Source of the DNA: Pseudomonadota bacterium
GTDB taxonomy: Bacteria; Pseudomonadota; Alphaproteobacteria; Rhizobiales; Xanthobacteraceae
Reading direction: 5' to 3'
DNA: 6,308 bases
Assembly (NCBI GenBank): GCA_021823875.1
Contig: JAKAMD010000212.1
Span: 1 to 6,308 of the forward strand
The notes under the pieces were generated by a model. It did not search any database and had not been told where the DNA came from. It worked only from the letters and a program-made list of their open reading frames with translations. Within the stretch, counting starts at the first letter, position 1, and the number at the start of each line of letters is the position of its first letter. The position numbers and the translations under genes were made by a program. Positions 1-4,938 of the stretch are shown here, piece after piece.

Positions 1-492
1 GCAGGCGCAGCCTTCGGTCGGATGCACATAGACCACCGCGGCGCGGCGGTTGAGCTCCTCGAACACCGGCGCAAAGCGCGCGTCGCCGAGATAATGGCCG
101 TCGTAATTGGTCAAGAGGCCGATGCCTTCGGCTTTCAGCGCGCCGAAGGCGCGCGCAATCTCCTTCAGGCTGGCGTCGATATCGGGCAGCGGCAGCGCGG
201 CGAAATTGCCGAAGCGGCCGGGAAAGTCGGCGCGCATCCGGGCGGCGAAGTCGTTGCAATGGCGGCAGAGGTCGGCGCGCTCGGCGTGCTCGCAGGCGAA
301 ACCGGGCGCCGAGATCGACACCACTGCGGTGGCGATACCGTGGCGGTCCATGGCGTCGATCGAATGCTGCGGCGTCCAGTCCGGCGCGCGGCCGGAGACC
401 AGCGTGCGCCCGATCGCCGCGGCGCCGACCGCGGCCAGATAACGCGGCGGAATGAAATGATGGTGGGTGTCGATCCGGCGCGGCGCCTGCAT
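1..492 (-). CDS. Amidohydrolase-2 (ACMSD-like) family protein, N-terminal part
   Basis: The first 164 codons of a metal-dependent hydrolase/decarboxylase are visible; the rest lies beyond the left edge. I translated it by hand. It starts MQAPRRIDTHHHFIPPRYL, and the HxH pair at His10/His12 is the first metal-ligand motif of amidohydrolase family 2 (PF04909). VVYVHPTEG near the window edge carries His157, matching the strand-5 metal ligand of ACMSD (aminocarboxymuconate semialdehyde decarboxylase). GLLTNYDGHYLGD before it is also typical of the family. Known members decarboxylate or hydrolyse aromatic-pathway intermediates in the cytoplasm; the substrate here cannot be told. The ATG at 492 is preceded by a purine-rich AGGGAGA about ten bases upstream. 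The distal Asp ligand is off-window, so an intact active site is not shown. It is divergent from the membrane-protein gene at 691. Confidence 0.88.
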   Translation of the reverse strand, partial: MQAPRRIDTHHHFIPPRYLAAVGAAAIGRTLVSGRAPDWTPQHSIDAMDRHGIATAVVSISAPGFACEHAERADLCRHCNDFAARMRADFPGRFGNFAALPLPDIDASLKEIARAFGALKAEGIGLLTNYDGHYLGDARFAPVFEELNRRAAVVYVHPTEGCAC

Positions 493-551
493 GGTCTCGT
501 TCTCTCCCTGTTATCGGGAGGCGTTATGGACAGGCTGCCGCGCGATGGCAA

Positions 552-567
552 GCGCCGCCGGCGGCGC
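552..567. repeat. 16-bp GC-only perfect palindrome
   Basis: GCGCCGCC followed by GGCGGCGC is a perfect palindrome without a spacer, 11 bp upstream of the FixK-type box. It lies between two divergent genes, so a terminator role is unlikely. In a GC-rich genome it may be chance. Confidence 0.4.
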
Positions 568-578
568 CGCGCGGCCGG

Positions 579-622
579 TTGACCCACATCAATGCCGTTT
601 CGCCGCTTTGCGCGTTTTATAT
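579..622 (+). promoter_or_regulatory. FixK/FNR-type operator with downstream -10 region
   Basis: TTGACCCACATCAA (579-592) has perfect TTGA-N6-TCAA half-sites, the recognition pattern of FNR/FixK/Anr regulators. An AT-rich TTTTATATTT run lies at 615-624, offering TTTTAT (615-620) or TTATAT (617-622) as a -10. A start near 627 would place the operator centre (585.5) at about -41.5, the classic class II activating position. The gene at 691 would then have a leader of about 64 nt. Control by low oxygen is inferred from this geometry. The box is also 87 bp upstream of the divergent amidohydrolase start. Confidence 0.6.
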
Positions 623-690
623 TTCGTCCTTTCATGACGCGATGGACTCGCGTCCGTTCATGACCGATGGTCAGCTTTTGGGAGGGCATC

Positions 691-981
691 ATGGCGATCG
701 CTCATCCTTATCCGCGGCTCAGCCTCCCTGGTCTCGGCTGGGGCTTTTCCGCCGCGCTCGTCGTCCTGTTCGTGTTGTGCATGCTGGCCGCGCTGTTCCT
801 GCCGATGCGCGCCGCCCACGGCTATGTGATGCTGCTCTCGGCCGCCCCGCTCGGCTCGCCGAACATGTGGATGGAAGGGTTGATCTGGAGCATCGTCGCC
901 GGCTGGCTGATCGCGCTGGTCTTCGGCACGGTCTATAATTGGATCGTCGCGCGCCGCATGCTGCATTCGCACGACCACTAG
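691..981 (+). CDS. Small two-helix membrane protein (96 aa), possibly DUF5676-like
   Basis: The product is a 96-aa protein with two hydrophobic stretches, about residues 17-37 (from WGFSAALVVLF) and 64-86 (from LIWSIVAGWLIALVFG). A short segment with AAPLGSPNMW joins them, and the tail is His-rich (HSHDH). GGGAGG ends seven bases before the ATG at 691. That makes this start better than an in-frame GTG-like extension to 667, which would add eight residues and bury the ribosome site. The second helix and the size resemble DUF5676 inner-membrane proteins, but I cannot confirm this. The FixK-type box 100 bp upstream suggests expression at low oxygen. It is a single gene with no operon partner closely downstream. 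Confidence 0.8.
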   Translation: MAIAHPYPRLSLPGLGWGFSAALVVLFVLCMLAALFLPMRAAHGYVMLLSAAPLGSPNMWMEGLIWSIVAGWLIALVFGTVYNWIVARRMLHSHDH

Positions 982-993
982 CGGCGGCCGCGC

Positions 994-1024
994 GCAACGT
1001 CGTCCGCCATCGCAATGGCGTTGC
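994..1024. other. Hairpin after the two-helix membrane gene
   Basis: CGCCAT (1005-1010), a four-base loop and ATGGCG (1015-1020) form a perfect 6-bp stem. An outer GCAACG (994-999) can pair with CGTTGC (1019-1024) as a competing or extending stem. It begins 13 bases after the stop at 981 but has no T-run, so it is only a possible terminator or mRNA 3'-end structure. Confidence 0.35.
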
Positions 1025-1044
1025 CTGTGAAAGATGGAAGCGCC

Positions 1045-1134
1045 ATGCGCGACGTCATCGTCTTCGTGCTGTCGACCTATTCGCACTCCGTCCTGCCGCC
1101 GGGCCTGATCGTCAGCGCCATCGTGGCGTCGCGG
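1045..1134 (+). other. Coding-like segment in frame ahead of the secreted-protein gene
   Basis: An ATG at 1045, with GGAAG a few bases upstream, opens a frame reading MRDVIVFVLSTYSHSVLPPG and continues without a stop into the gene at 1216. By my count 29 of the first 30 codons end in G or C, like real genes here. Codon use becomes mixed after about 1135. Translation from 1045 would put the signal peptide 57 residues inside the protein, so I prefer the 1216 start. The segment may be a micro-ORF remnant, a true N-terminal extension, or chance. Confidence 0.25.
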
Positions 1135-1215
1135 CAACGACTTGCCGTCTCAGTTCCACCACGATATTCGCGTCCAATCGCAACCGTGCGCGGCACACGC
1201 GCTGGAAGGCTTTCG

Positions 1216-1587
1216 ATGCGGCACATGTTCCCGGCGGCGATCGCGCTCGCCCTCTCGCTGTTGCTCGCTCCGGCCGGGTTCGCCGCGCCGGAGCCTCAGC
1301 TGGCCGCCGTCAAGCACAAGCACGCCGCGCACAAGCAGATCACGCACAAGCACGTCACGCACAAGAAGCGCCACGTCGTGCGCCGCTGGCGCGGCTACGG
1401 TTTCCTGCCCGGCTATGTGCCGCCGGAAGTGGCCGAGCGCGAACGCGCTTGGCGCTATTGGGAGAGCCAGCCGCATTTTCTGCGGCCGGTCTGGCCGCGC
1501 TTCTATCGCGGCCGCTGGAACGGCGGCGGTTTCGGCCCCTGCTACGTCTACACACCGATCGGCTATATGTGGACCTGCGGCAGATAG
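1216..1587 (+). CDS. Secreted His/Lys-repeat protein (123 aa), hypothetical
   Basis: The ATG at 1216 has GGAAGG six bases upstream. It opens a clear Sec signal peptide: short basic start, hydrophobic core (FPAAIALALSLLLAPAGFAA), predicted cleavage after about Ala24. The mature protein begins with a His-Lys segment (residues 33-53) of five-residue units centred on HK. An Arg/Trp/Tyr-rich body follows, and the end FGPCYVYTPIGYMWTCGR has Cys109 and Cys121, which could form a disulfide after export. Small secreted proteins with similar endings are common in Bradyrhizobium-type genomes; I know of no function. Metal or polyanion binding by the repeat is only a guess. An ATG at 1225 is an alternative start. 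The gene converges with the 160-aa gene, with 27 bases between stops. Confidence 0.8.
   Translation: MRHMFPAAIALALSLLLAPAGFAAPEPQLAAVKHKHAAHKQITHKHVTHKKRHVVRRWRGYGFLPGYVPPEVAERERAWRYWESQPHFLRPVWPRFYRGRWNGGGFGPCYVYTPIGYMWTCGR
1312..1371 (+). repeat. Four 15-bp imperfect tandem units encoding the His-Lys repeat
   Basis: Units begin at 1312, 1327, 1342 and 1357 and encode KHKHA, AHKQI, THKHV and THKKR. The last three share a CACAAG core in the same position, which suggests expansion by slippage or duplication. The period is a multiple of three, so changes in copy number would keep the frame. Confidence 0.7.
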
Positions 1588-1612
1588 CGGACGCCGATAC
1601 CGCCCTCGTCCG
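1588..1612. terminator. Possible shared hairpin between convergent genes
   Basis: CGGAC (1588-1592) pairs with GTCCG (1608-1612) around a 15-base loop, filling the 27-base gap between two convergent stop codons. The stem is short and there is no T-run on either strand, so this is weak. Confidence 0.25.
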
Positions 1613-1614
1613 GT

Positions 1615-2097
1615 CTAGGCCGCATACGCGGCCTTATGCCCCTGCGGCCAGCTCACATGGAACCAGCCTTCCGGGTCCCACAGATTGGCGCGCTCGCGCC
1701 AGACATAAGGTCCGGTCGGCGTCTTCGCCGGCTCGCCGCCTTCCGGCGCCGGAATGATCCCGCGTCCGTGCCGCCACTCGCCGCGCCAGCCTTCGCTTTT
1801 CGACCCTTCACGCGCGACATAGAGACGATAGGACCACGGCTCGCTGTCCATGATGACGTTGCCCTGCTCCGTCTTCATCCAGCGCACCATGTCGACATGA
1901 ATCATGCCGCACGGCGTCCAGGCATTGGTCGGGGCGACGCTGATGAAGCCCCCGACCGGAGTCTTCACCGTCTGGCCCGGCTCGACTTGCATCGGCTTGC
2001 CCTGCTTATCGTAGAGCACACCGTTCCAGCCCTGACTTTTCGATCCCGGCTTGGTGACGGTAATGACGTAGACGAGACGTTCCACTTGCTCGGCCAT
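1615..2097 (-). CDS. Hypothetical protein made of two 80-residue repeats (160 aa)
   Basis: The start ATG at 2097 is fixed by a strong CAGGAGGG six bases upstream; an in-frame ATG at 2202 has no ribosome site. The 160-aa product lacks a signal peptide and membrane segments. Its halves align without gaps at an offset of exactly 80 residues: GSKSQGW (18-24) with GSKSEGW (98-104), KTP (45-47) with KTP (125-127), and N58, W60, P62, G64, H67 with N138, W140, P142, G144, H147. By hand I count 20 identities in 51 positions (18-68 against 98-148). Conserved Trp, Gly and His suggest a small beta-rich fold in two copies, but I do not recognise the family. It is the last gene of a co-directional minus-strand series, with 156 bases separating it from the gene ahead, so it may have its own promoter. 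Confidence 0.82.
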   Translation of the reverse strand: MAEQVERLVYVITVTKPGSKSQGWNGVLYDKQGKPMQVEPGQTVKTPVGGFISVAPTNAWTPCGMIHVDMVRWMKTEQGNVIMDSEPWSYRLYVAREGSKSEGWRGEWRHGRGIIPAPEGGEPAKTPTGPYVWRERANLWDPEGWFHVSWPQGHKAAYAA

Positions 2098-2201
2098 GGC
2101 GCCCTCCTGTTCTTGCGGGTTCGTCTGTCGAGGCGCCAGTCTGCACTTCCCGGTGTCGGCGCGGCATTGCGCCTGATCAATCATGACGGGTATTTTTCGC
2201 A

Positions 2202-2236
2202 TTTGCGCGCAAACAGCCGCGGCGGGCGCCGCGCCC
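2202..2236. other. Palindromes between two minus-strand genes
   Basis: TTTGCGCGCAAA (2202-2213) is a perfect 12-bp palindrome. GGGCGCCGCGCCC (2224-2236) is symmetric around one base. The second lies 18 bases beyond the stop of the minus-strand gene ending at 2254 and could help end its transcript, although no clear T-run follows on that strand. Confidence 0.35.
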
Positions 2237-2253
2237 GGACTTCGCCCGGCCGC

Positions 2254-2643
2254 CTATCCGTTCGCTTGACCGTTCTTTTGGCCGCGCCGGTATTCCAAAA
2301 GCTTCATCACCAAGCCGCCCGCCAGCAGGCCGATGATGAAGTCGACCCACCACGGCGTGCCGAGCCACAGCAGGGCCGCGACGAACGCCGCGATCGCGAA
2401 GGAGAAGACGATCATCGCGTCGCGGTTCGACATCGCCCCACCCGGCAGATCGTATTCGCCGCGCACCATCTTCGCCGCGTCGATCGAACCACCGCAGCCT
2501 GGGCAAGTCACCGTCTCCGCCATCTGGCCCATCATGGCGAAGCTCGACGATTTGTTGCTCATGATCTCACCGAGCACATAGGCCTGCGCGCTTTTGGTGA
2601 GACTTCTCTTGCAACGGGGACAATAAAACGTCTCGGAAGGCAT
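2254..2643 (-). CDS. Zinc-ribbon protein with two C-terminal membrane helices (129 aa)
   Basis: From the ATG at 2643 the protein has an N-terminal CPRC (Cys8, Cys11) and a second CPGCGG (Cys47, Cys50), a four-cysteine zinc ribbon with an unusually long 35-residue insert between knuckles. Two hydrophobic segments follow, about residues 77-94 (from MIVFSFAIAAFVAALL) and 98-116 (from WWVDFIIGLLAGGLVMK). A charged tail (EYRRGQKNGQ) suggests that both ends face the cytoplasm. An in-frame ATG at 2676 would add 11 residues; I chose 2643 because GGGAAGAAAG lies upstream and the ribbon starts soon after. I do not recognise a named family. Such proteins can anchor or scaffold at the membrane, but no function can be assigned from sequence. 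Confidence 0.8.
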   Translation of the reverse strand: MPSETFYCPRCKRSLTKSAQAYVLGEIMSNKSSSFAMMGQMAETVTCPGCGGSIDAAKMVRGEYDLPGGAMSNRDAMIVFSFAIAAFVAALLWLGTPWWVDFIIGLLAGGLVMKLLEYRRGQKNGQANG

Positions 2644-2831
2644 GACGTATTCTTTCTTCCCGCACCGACCTCTCAAATACCATCAAATATGATCACGCAG
2701 AAGTCGTCCGGCCGGCTGCCGCGCGCCGAAAAGACAATGTGCCGTCACTTATCGAGAATGCGCACCGGCCTGCGCCTGCCCGCGATCGCGACGATCCGGC
2801 CACGCGCCGCAAGCCCAAGCCGCCATCCCCG

Positions 2832-2942
2832 CTAATGCAGCAAGGTTCCAGCCCAATTCAAGAAATCGCCGAACTGTTGCGGAAAGATGGTGAAGTACAT
2901 CACCACCGCAATCGGCGCCATGGGCAACCACCAGTCACGCAT
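2832..2942 (-). CDS. Micropeptide with one membrane segment (36 aa)
   Basis: I translated this short frame by hand: it opens MRDWWLPMAPIAVVMYFTIF and ends FLNWAGTLLH, then TAG. GGGAGAGA lies a few bases before the ATG at 2942, a good ribosome site. Residues 4-20 are hydrophobic with two leading Trp, consistent with one membrane-spanning or interface helix; the rest has aromatic and Gln/Asn residues. Many bacterial peptides of this kind bind larger membrane complexes, but no partner is evident. It lies 141 bases downstream of the clpS stop on the same strand, with hairpins in the gap, so co-transcription is possible but not shown. It could be chance; the ribosome site, composition and clean length argue against that. 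Confidence 0.6.
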   Translation of the reverse strand: MRDWWLPMAPIAVVMYFTIFPQQFGDFLNWAGTLLH

Positions 2943-2977
2943 GGGTCTCTCCCGAAAAGAACAGGCCATGATTACAG

Positions 2978-3027
2978 GGCTACCGGATGAAAGTCCGGTT
3001 AGCCAAATGTCGCGAATTTAAGCGACA
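2978..3027. other. Two hairpins between clpS and the micropeptide gene
   Basis: GGCTACCGGA (2978-2987) pairs with TCCGGTTAGCC (2994-3004) around a six-base loop with one bulge. TGTCGC (3008-3013) pairs with GCGACA (3022-3027) around an AT-rich eight-base loop. On the minus strand they follow clpS and precede the micropeptide. Neither has a good T-run, so they may be an attenuating leader, mRNA-end structures or operators. Confidence 0.5.
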
Positions 3028-3083
3028 GAACTGTCGAGAATTTTCGAGAAATTCGCACGCAACGTCGCGGCGCGGCGCGGTTT

Positions 3084-3389
3084 TCACTCTTCCGGCTCGG
3101 TGGCGAAAAACAAAGGATAACCTTTGCTTTTGCCGAGCTCGGTTGCTTCTTTCGCCTTGGTGTCAGCGACGTCCTTGGTGAACACCGCAATCACGCAGGC
3201 ACCCTTCTGATGCGCGGTCATCATCACGCGATAAGCGATGCTCTCGTTCATGCGGAACACGGCCTTCAGCACCATCACGACGAATTCGCGCGGCGTGTAG
3301 TCGTCGTTGAGCAGGATCACCTTCCACAGCTTCGGGCGCTGCGTCTTCGGCTTGAGCTTGGTGCGCGGCTGGACCAGGGTCGGGCTCAT
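3084..3389 (-). CDS. clpS: ATP-dependent Clp protease adaptor ClpS (second rhizobial type)
   Basis: ClpS is a cytoplasmic adaptor that binds proteins with destabilising N-terminal residues and hands them to ClpA for degradation by ClpP. The 101-aa product has the full family core: KVILLNDDYTPREFVVMVL with Asn28-Asp29-Asp30, which bind the substrate amino terminus, then YRVMMTAHQKG with His60, matching His66 of E. coli ClpS, and AVFTKDVADTKA. It ends KGYPLFFATEPEE. That end, and the short disordered N-terminus, resemble the second ClpS paralogue (often called ClpS2) of rhizobia rather than the copy next to clpA; this is from memory. No clpA is present in the window. The start at 3389 has GGGAGCG upstream. 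A good promoter lies at 3430-3457. It is divergent from the 77-aa gene. Confidence 0.95.
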   Translation of the reverse strand: MSPTLVQPRTKLKPKTQRPKLWKVILLNDDYTPREFVVMVLKAVFRMNESIAYRVMMTAHQKGACVIAVFTKDVADTKAKEATELGKSKGYPLFFATEPEE

Positions 3390-3429
3390 CGGCGCTCCCG
3401 CGTTGGCTTCGGATGGGCTAAATTAAATT

Positions 3430-3457
3430 ATTATATCACCGCGCCCGCGCATTTGAA
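3430..3457 (-). promoter_or_regulatory. Likely sigma-70 promoter of clpS
   Basis: On the minus strand a perfect TATAAT lies at 3435-3430 within an AT-rich patch. A partial -35 (TTCAAA, four of six matches) lies at 3457-3452 with a 16-base spacer. The expected start near 3422 gives a leader of about 33 nt to the clpS ATG at 3389. Confidence 0.5.
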
Positions 3458-3607
3458 TTGCAGGGAGCGCGCCGGTTCCCGCCGCACTGCAACAGCGCGC
3501 CCGAGTTGATGCAAAACAACGCGGAACGGCTGAATCTGCGCCAATATTTACAAAAATCGCGGCCCCGCGCTTTTTCCACGCGCACCGCCAATCCGACAGG
3601 TGCTCCA

Positions 3608-3841
3608 ATGCTCAATTTTCCCGTCGCACCACCGATCGTCGTCAAGGATACGCCGCATAGCCATAAGCTCACCACCCTCAACGAGGCGCGCAGCTTCGTC
3701 GATCAAATGCTGCATCAACGCCGGCTCTACAAGCTGCGCGAAATCAAAGCCCGGCTCGATAACACCAAGACGCCGGAAGATGCCATCGAGGCGATCGGCG
3801 CGCTGCGCGAGCTGTTGGCGTACGAGGATATGCTCGCCTGA
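3608..3841 (+). CDS. Small helical hypothetical protein (77 aa)
   Basis: The ATG at 3608 follows AGGTG by seven bases. Upstream in-frame codons from 3458 read as low-complexity Arg/Pro/Asn sequence and are probably untranslated. The protein begins MLNFPVAPPIVVKDTPHSHK, then forms a charged helical region (about residues 21-50, LNEARSFVDQMLHQRRLYKL) and a second helix rich in Ala/Leu/Glu (56-77, ending LRELLAYEDMLA). It has no membrane segment, cysteine or signal peptide, so a cytoplasmic two-helix protein, perhaps for protein contacts, is the simplest reading. I do not recognise a family. It is divergent from clpS with 218 bases between starts, and no strong promoter is obvious. Confidence 0.75.
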   Translation: MLNFPVAPPIVVKDTPHSHKLTTLNEARSFVDQMLHQRRLYKLREIKARLDNTKTPEDAIEAIGALRELLAYEDMLA

Positions 3842-3845
3842 TGCG

Positions 3846-3861
3846 TTCACACGCGTGTGAA
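3846..3861. promoter_or_regulatory. Perfect 16-bp palindrome, candidate operator
   Basis: TTCACACGCGTGTGAA is perfectly symmetric with no spacer. It starts four bases after the stop of the 77-aa gene and lies about 147 bases before the zinc-ribbon start at 4008. Without a loop or T-run it fits a dimeric repressor site better than a terminator. The regulator is unknown. Confidence 0.45.
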
Positions 3862-4007
3862 TGAAGCTGTCGTAAGCGCGTCATGACCGGCACGTAATAA
3901 GTTACAATATGTCAGCCTTGCTGCTTCACTCATCGCTGGCGCACGCTAGCATCGCGCCGAAGACAGGGAGCGGGGGTCCTAAAACAAGAGCCACACGGGA
4001 GGCCCCA

Positions 4008-4202
4008 ATGGATTTGCCCAATGCACGCCGCGCCGGAAATTTCGCGCGCTCGCGTCCGGTTATCGACTGCGCGCAATGCGGCGCAAGTCTCTATGTTCCG
4101 GAATGGTCGGAGTTCCACGAGAGCGGCAGCGTCCGTCATCTCTGGTACTGCGAGACGTGCGGCTACAAGTTCGAGACAACGGTCCACTATGCCGCCGCTT
4201 GA
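4008..4202 (+). CDS. Single zinc-ribbon protein (64 aa)
   Basis: The ATG at 4008 has CGGGAGG five bases upstream; an earlier in-frame ATG at 3909 lacks a ribosome site and would add 33 unconvincing residues. The product has a basic N-terminus (residues 7-16) and then one compact ribbon with CAQCG (Cys21, Cys24) and CETCGYKFE (Cys48, Cys51), which should bind one zinc ion. Between them is PEWSEF followed by VRHLWYC, a layout I recall from short conserved proteins of Bradyrhizobium relatives without known function. It could contact nucleic acid or protein; nothing here decides. Its last codons form one arm of a hairpin with the stop codon in the loop. It converges with the 108-aa gene. Confidence 0.82.
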   Translation: MDLPNARRAGNFARSRPVIDCAQCGASLYVPEWSEFHESGSVRHLWYCETCGYKFETTVHYAAA

Positions 4203-4211
4203 GGCGGCGGC
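4191..4211 (+). terminator. GC hairpin spanning the stop codon of the zinc-ribbon gene
   Basis: GCCGCCGC (4191-4198) and GCGGCGGC (4204-4211) form a perfect 8-bp stem; the TGA stop (4200-4202) sits in the five-base loop. No T-run follows on the plus strand, so it may protect the mRNA end or give weak or Rho-assisted termination. Confidence 0.4.
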
Positions 4212-4216
4212 ACACA

Positions 4217-4236
4217 AGACTGCTTCAGACTGCTTC
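4217..4236. repeat. Tandem 10-bp direct repeat
   Basis: AGACTGCTTC occurs twice in a row (4217-4226 and 4227-4236) in the gap between convergent genes. It may be a slippage product or a tandem protein site. Confidence 0.6.
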
Positions 4237-4310
4237 GGGAACCGGCTCGGCGCACGCGCCCTCACCCACAGCGACAGGCAAAGGTGGCGAACGTTGCGCG
4301 AGCCGGTCCC
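4237..4310. repeat. 74-nt inverted repeat between convergent genes
   Basis: GGG plus ACCGGCTCG (4237-4249, with A4240 bulged) pairs with CGAGCCGGT plus CCC (4299-4310), giving 12 base pairs around a loop of about 49 nt. It ends six bases before the stop of the minus-strand gene at 4317. It may act as a two-way terminator, or be a dispersed palindromic element. Confidence 0.5.
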
Positions 4311-4316
4311 GTCCGC

Positions 4317-4643
4317 TTAGGCGGCCAGGCCGAGGAAAGCGCGCAGCGCGCTGGCGGTTTCCTCCACTTCCTTTTCCGCCACCGGCAGCGGGATCGCTTC
4401 GTCGGTGCCGGCGCGCAGCCTGAGCTGATGCATCTCGGCGCTGGACGCGGCGTCCTTCATCGGCGCGATGTCGACGGCGTTGATCAGCGACAACGGCATC
4501 TCCTGCGGCCTGCGATTGAACATGAGCGTGCGCTGTTCGATGCGCACCTGCTCCGCCTGCTTGTCCAGCACCAGCTTCAGCGAGTTCAGGCCGCCGCCGA
4601 CCTCCAGCATCATGCGTGTGGCGTTACGTTCGACAATTGCCAT
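4317..4643 (-). CDS. Hypothetical protein, possible PH-like fold (108 aa)
   Basis: The start at 4643 has AGGGGAGA about nine bases upstream. The same frame stays open to 4859, but that extension is Arg-rich and has no good ribosome site, so I exclude it. The protein has alternating strands: ATRMMLEVGG, LNSLKLVLDKQ, AEQVRIEQRTLMFNRR, EMPLSLINAVDIAPMK and MHQLRLRAGTDEAIPLPV. It closes with a single helix (about residues 89-106, AEKEVEETASALRAFLGL). Several strands followed by one C-terminal helix, with the central phrase on a linker to VDIAPM, look like a bacterial pleckstrin-homology-like domain; this is my inference from pattern only. There is no signal peptide or membrane segment. No function is known to me. 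Confidence 0.8.
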   Translation of the reverse strand: MAIVERNATRMMLEVGGGLNSLKLVLDKQAEQVRIEQRTLMFNRRPQEMPLSLINAVDIAPMKDAASSAEMHQLRLRAGTDEAIPLPVAEKEVEETASALRAFLGLAA

Positions 4644-4938
4644 GAGCGGTCTCCCCTGCTCACCGTGCAATGGACGTACGACGCTCATGCTAGCGCCGTG
4701 CGACGGGCGCATGCGGCCAGAAAGGCTGGAGCCGCTGCGTCCTTTTGCCGCCGGCAAACCGGATTGTGCGGCGCACCATGGCGGCTTCCGCAGCGGCATC
4801 CCTCTTCGTTTTCGCGATCTTTGCCGGCGCGTCATGTGGCCTGATGACCACGCGCACAAATAGCCGTCATAAATATGTAAATTTCAAATTGACGAATCAG
4901 GCCGGCCATGACCGACTGTCGACATCAGATTCCGTCAC
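4644..4938. other. Long intergenic stretch, no supported gene
   Basis: No frame here has convincing codon use with a ribosome site. TTTGCC (4744-4749) and GGCAAA (4753-4758) form a perfect short hairpin. An AT-rich island at about 4861-4894 ends in TTGACG (4889-4894), a possible plus-strand -35 for the candidate RNA downstream, but no good -10 follows at 16-18 bases. GGCCGGCC (4900-4907) and TGTCGACA (4917-4924) are perfect 8-bp palindromes. The same AT-rich island could hold the minus-strand promoter of the 108-aa gene. Confidence 0.4.

Noticed and set aside
2098..2202. N-terminal extension of the 160-aa protein (MRKIPVMIDQ)
   Set aside because: No ribosome site before 2202, whereas CAGGAGGG sits at the right distance from 2097. 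The exact 80+80 repeat layout also fits the 160-aa form.
1636..2835. Long plus-strand open frame of 399 codons
   Set aside because: It runs antisense across the 160-aa gene and the zinc-ribbon membrane gene, both with good ribosome sites and clear features. Its product is Arg/His-rich low-complexity sequence, as expected from an antisense shadow in GC-rich DNA.
2749..2931. Minus-strand 60-codon frame beginning MVAHGADCGG
   Set aside because: It overlaps the better-supported 36-aa frame out of phase, and has no ribosome site and shadow-like composition.
4644..4859. N-terminal extension of the 108-aa protein to an ATG at 4859
   Set aside because: The added 72 residues are Arg-rich without structure, and the 4643 start has a good ribosome site.
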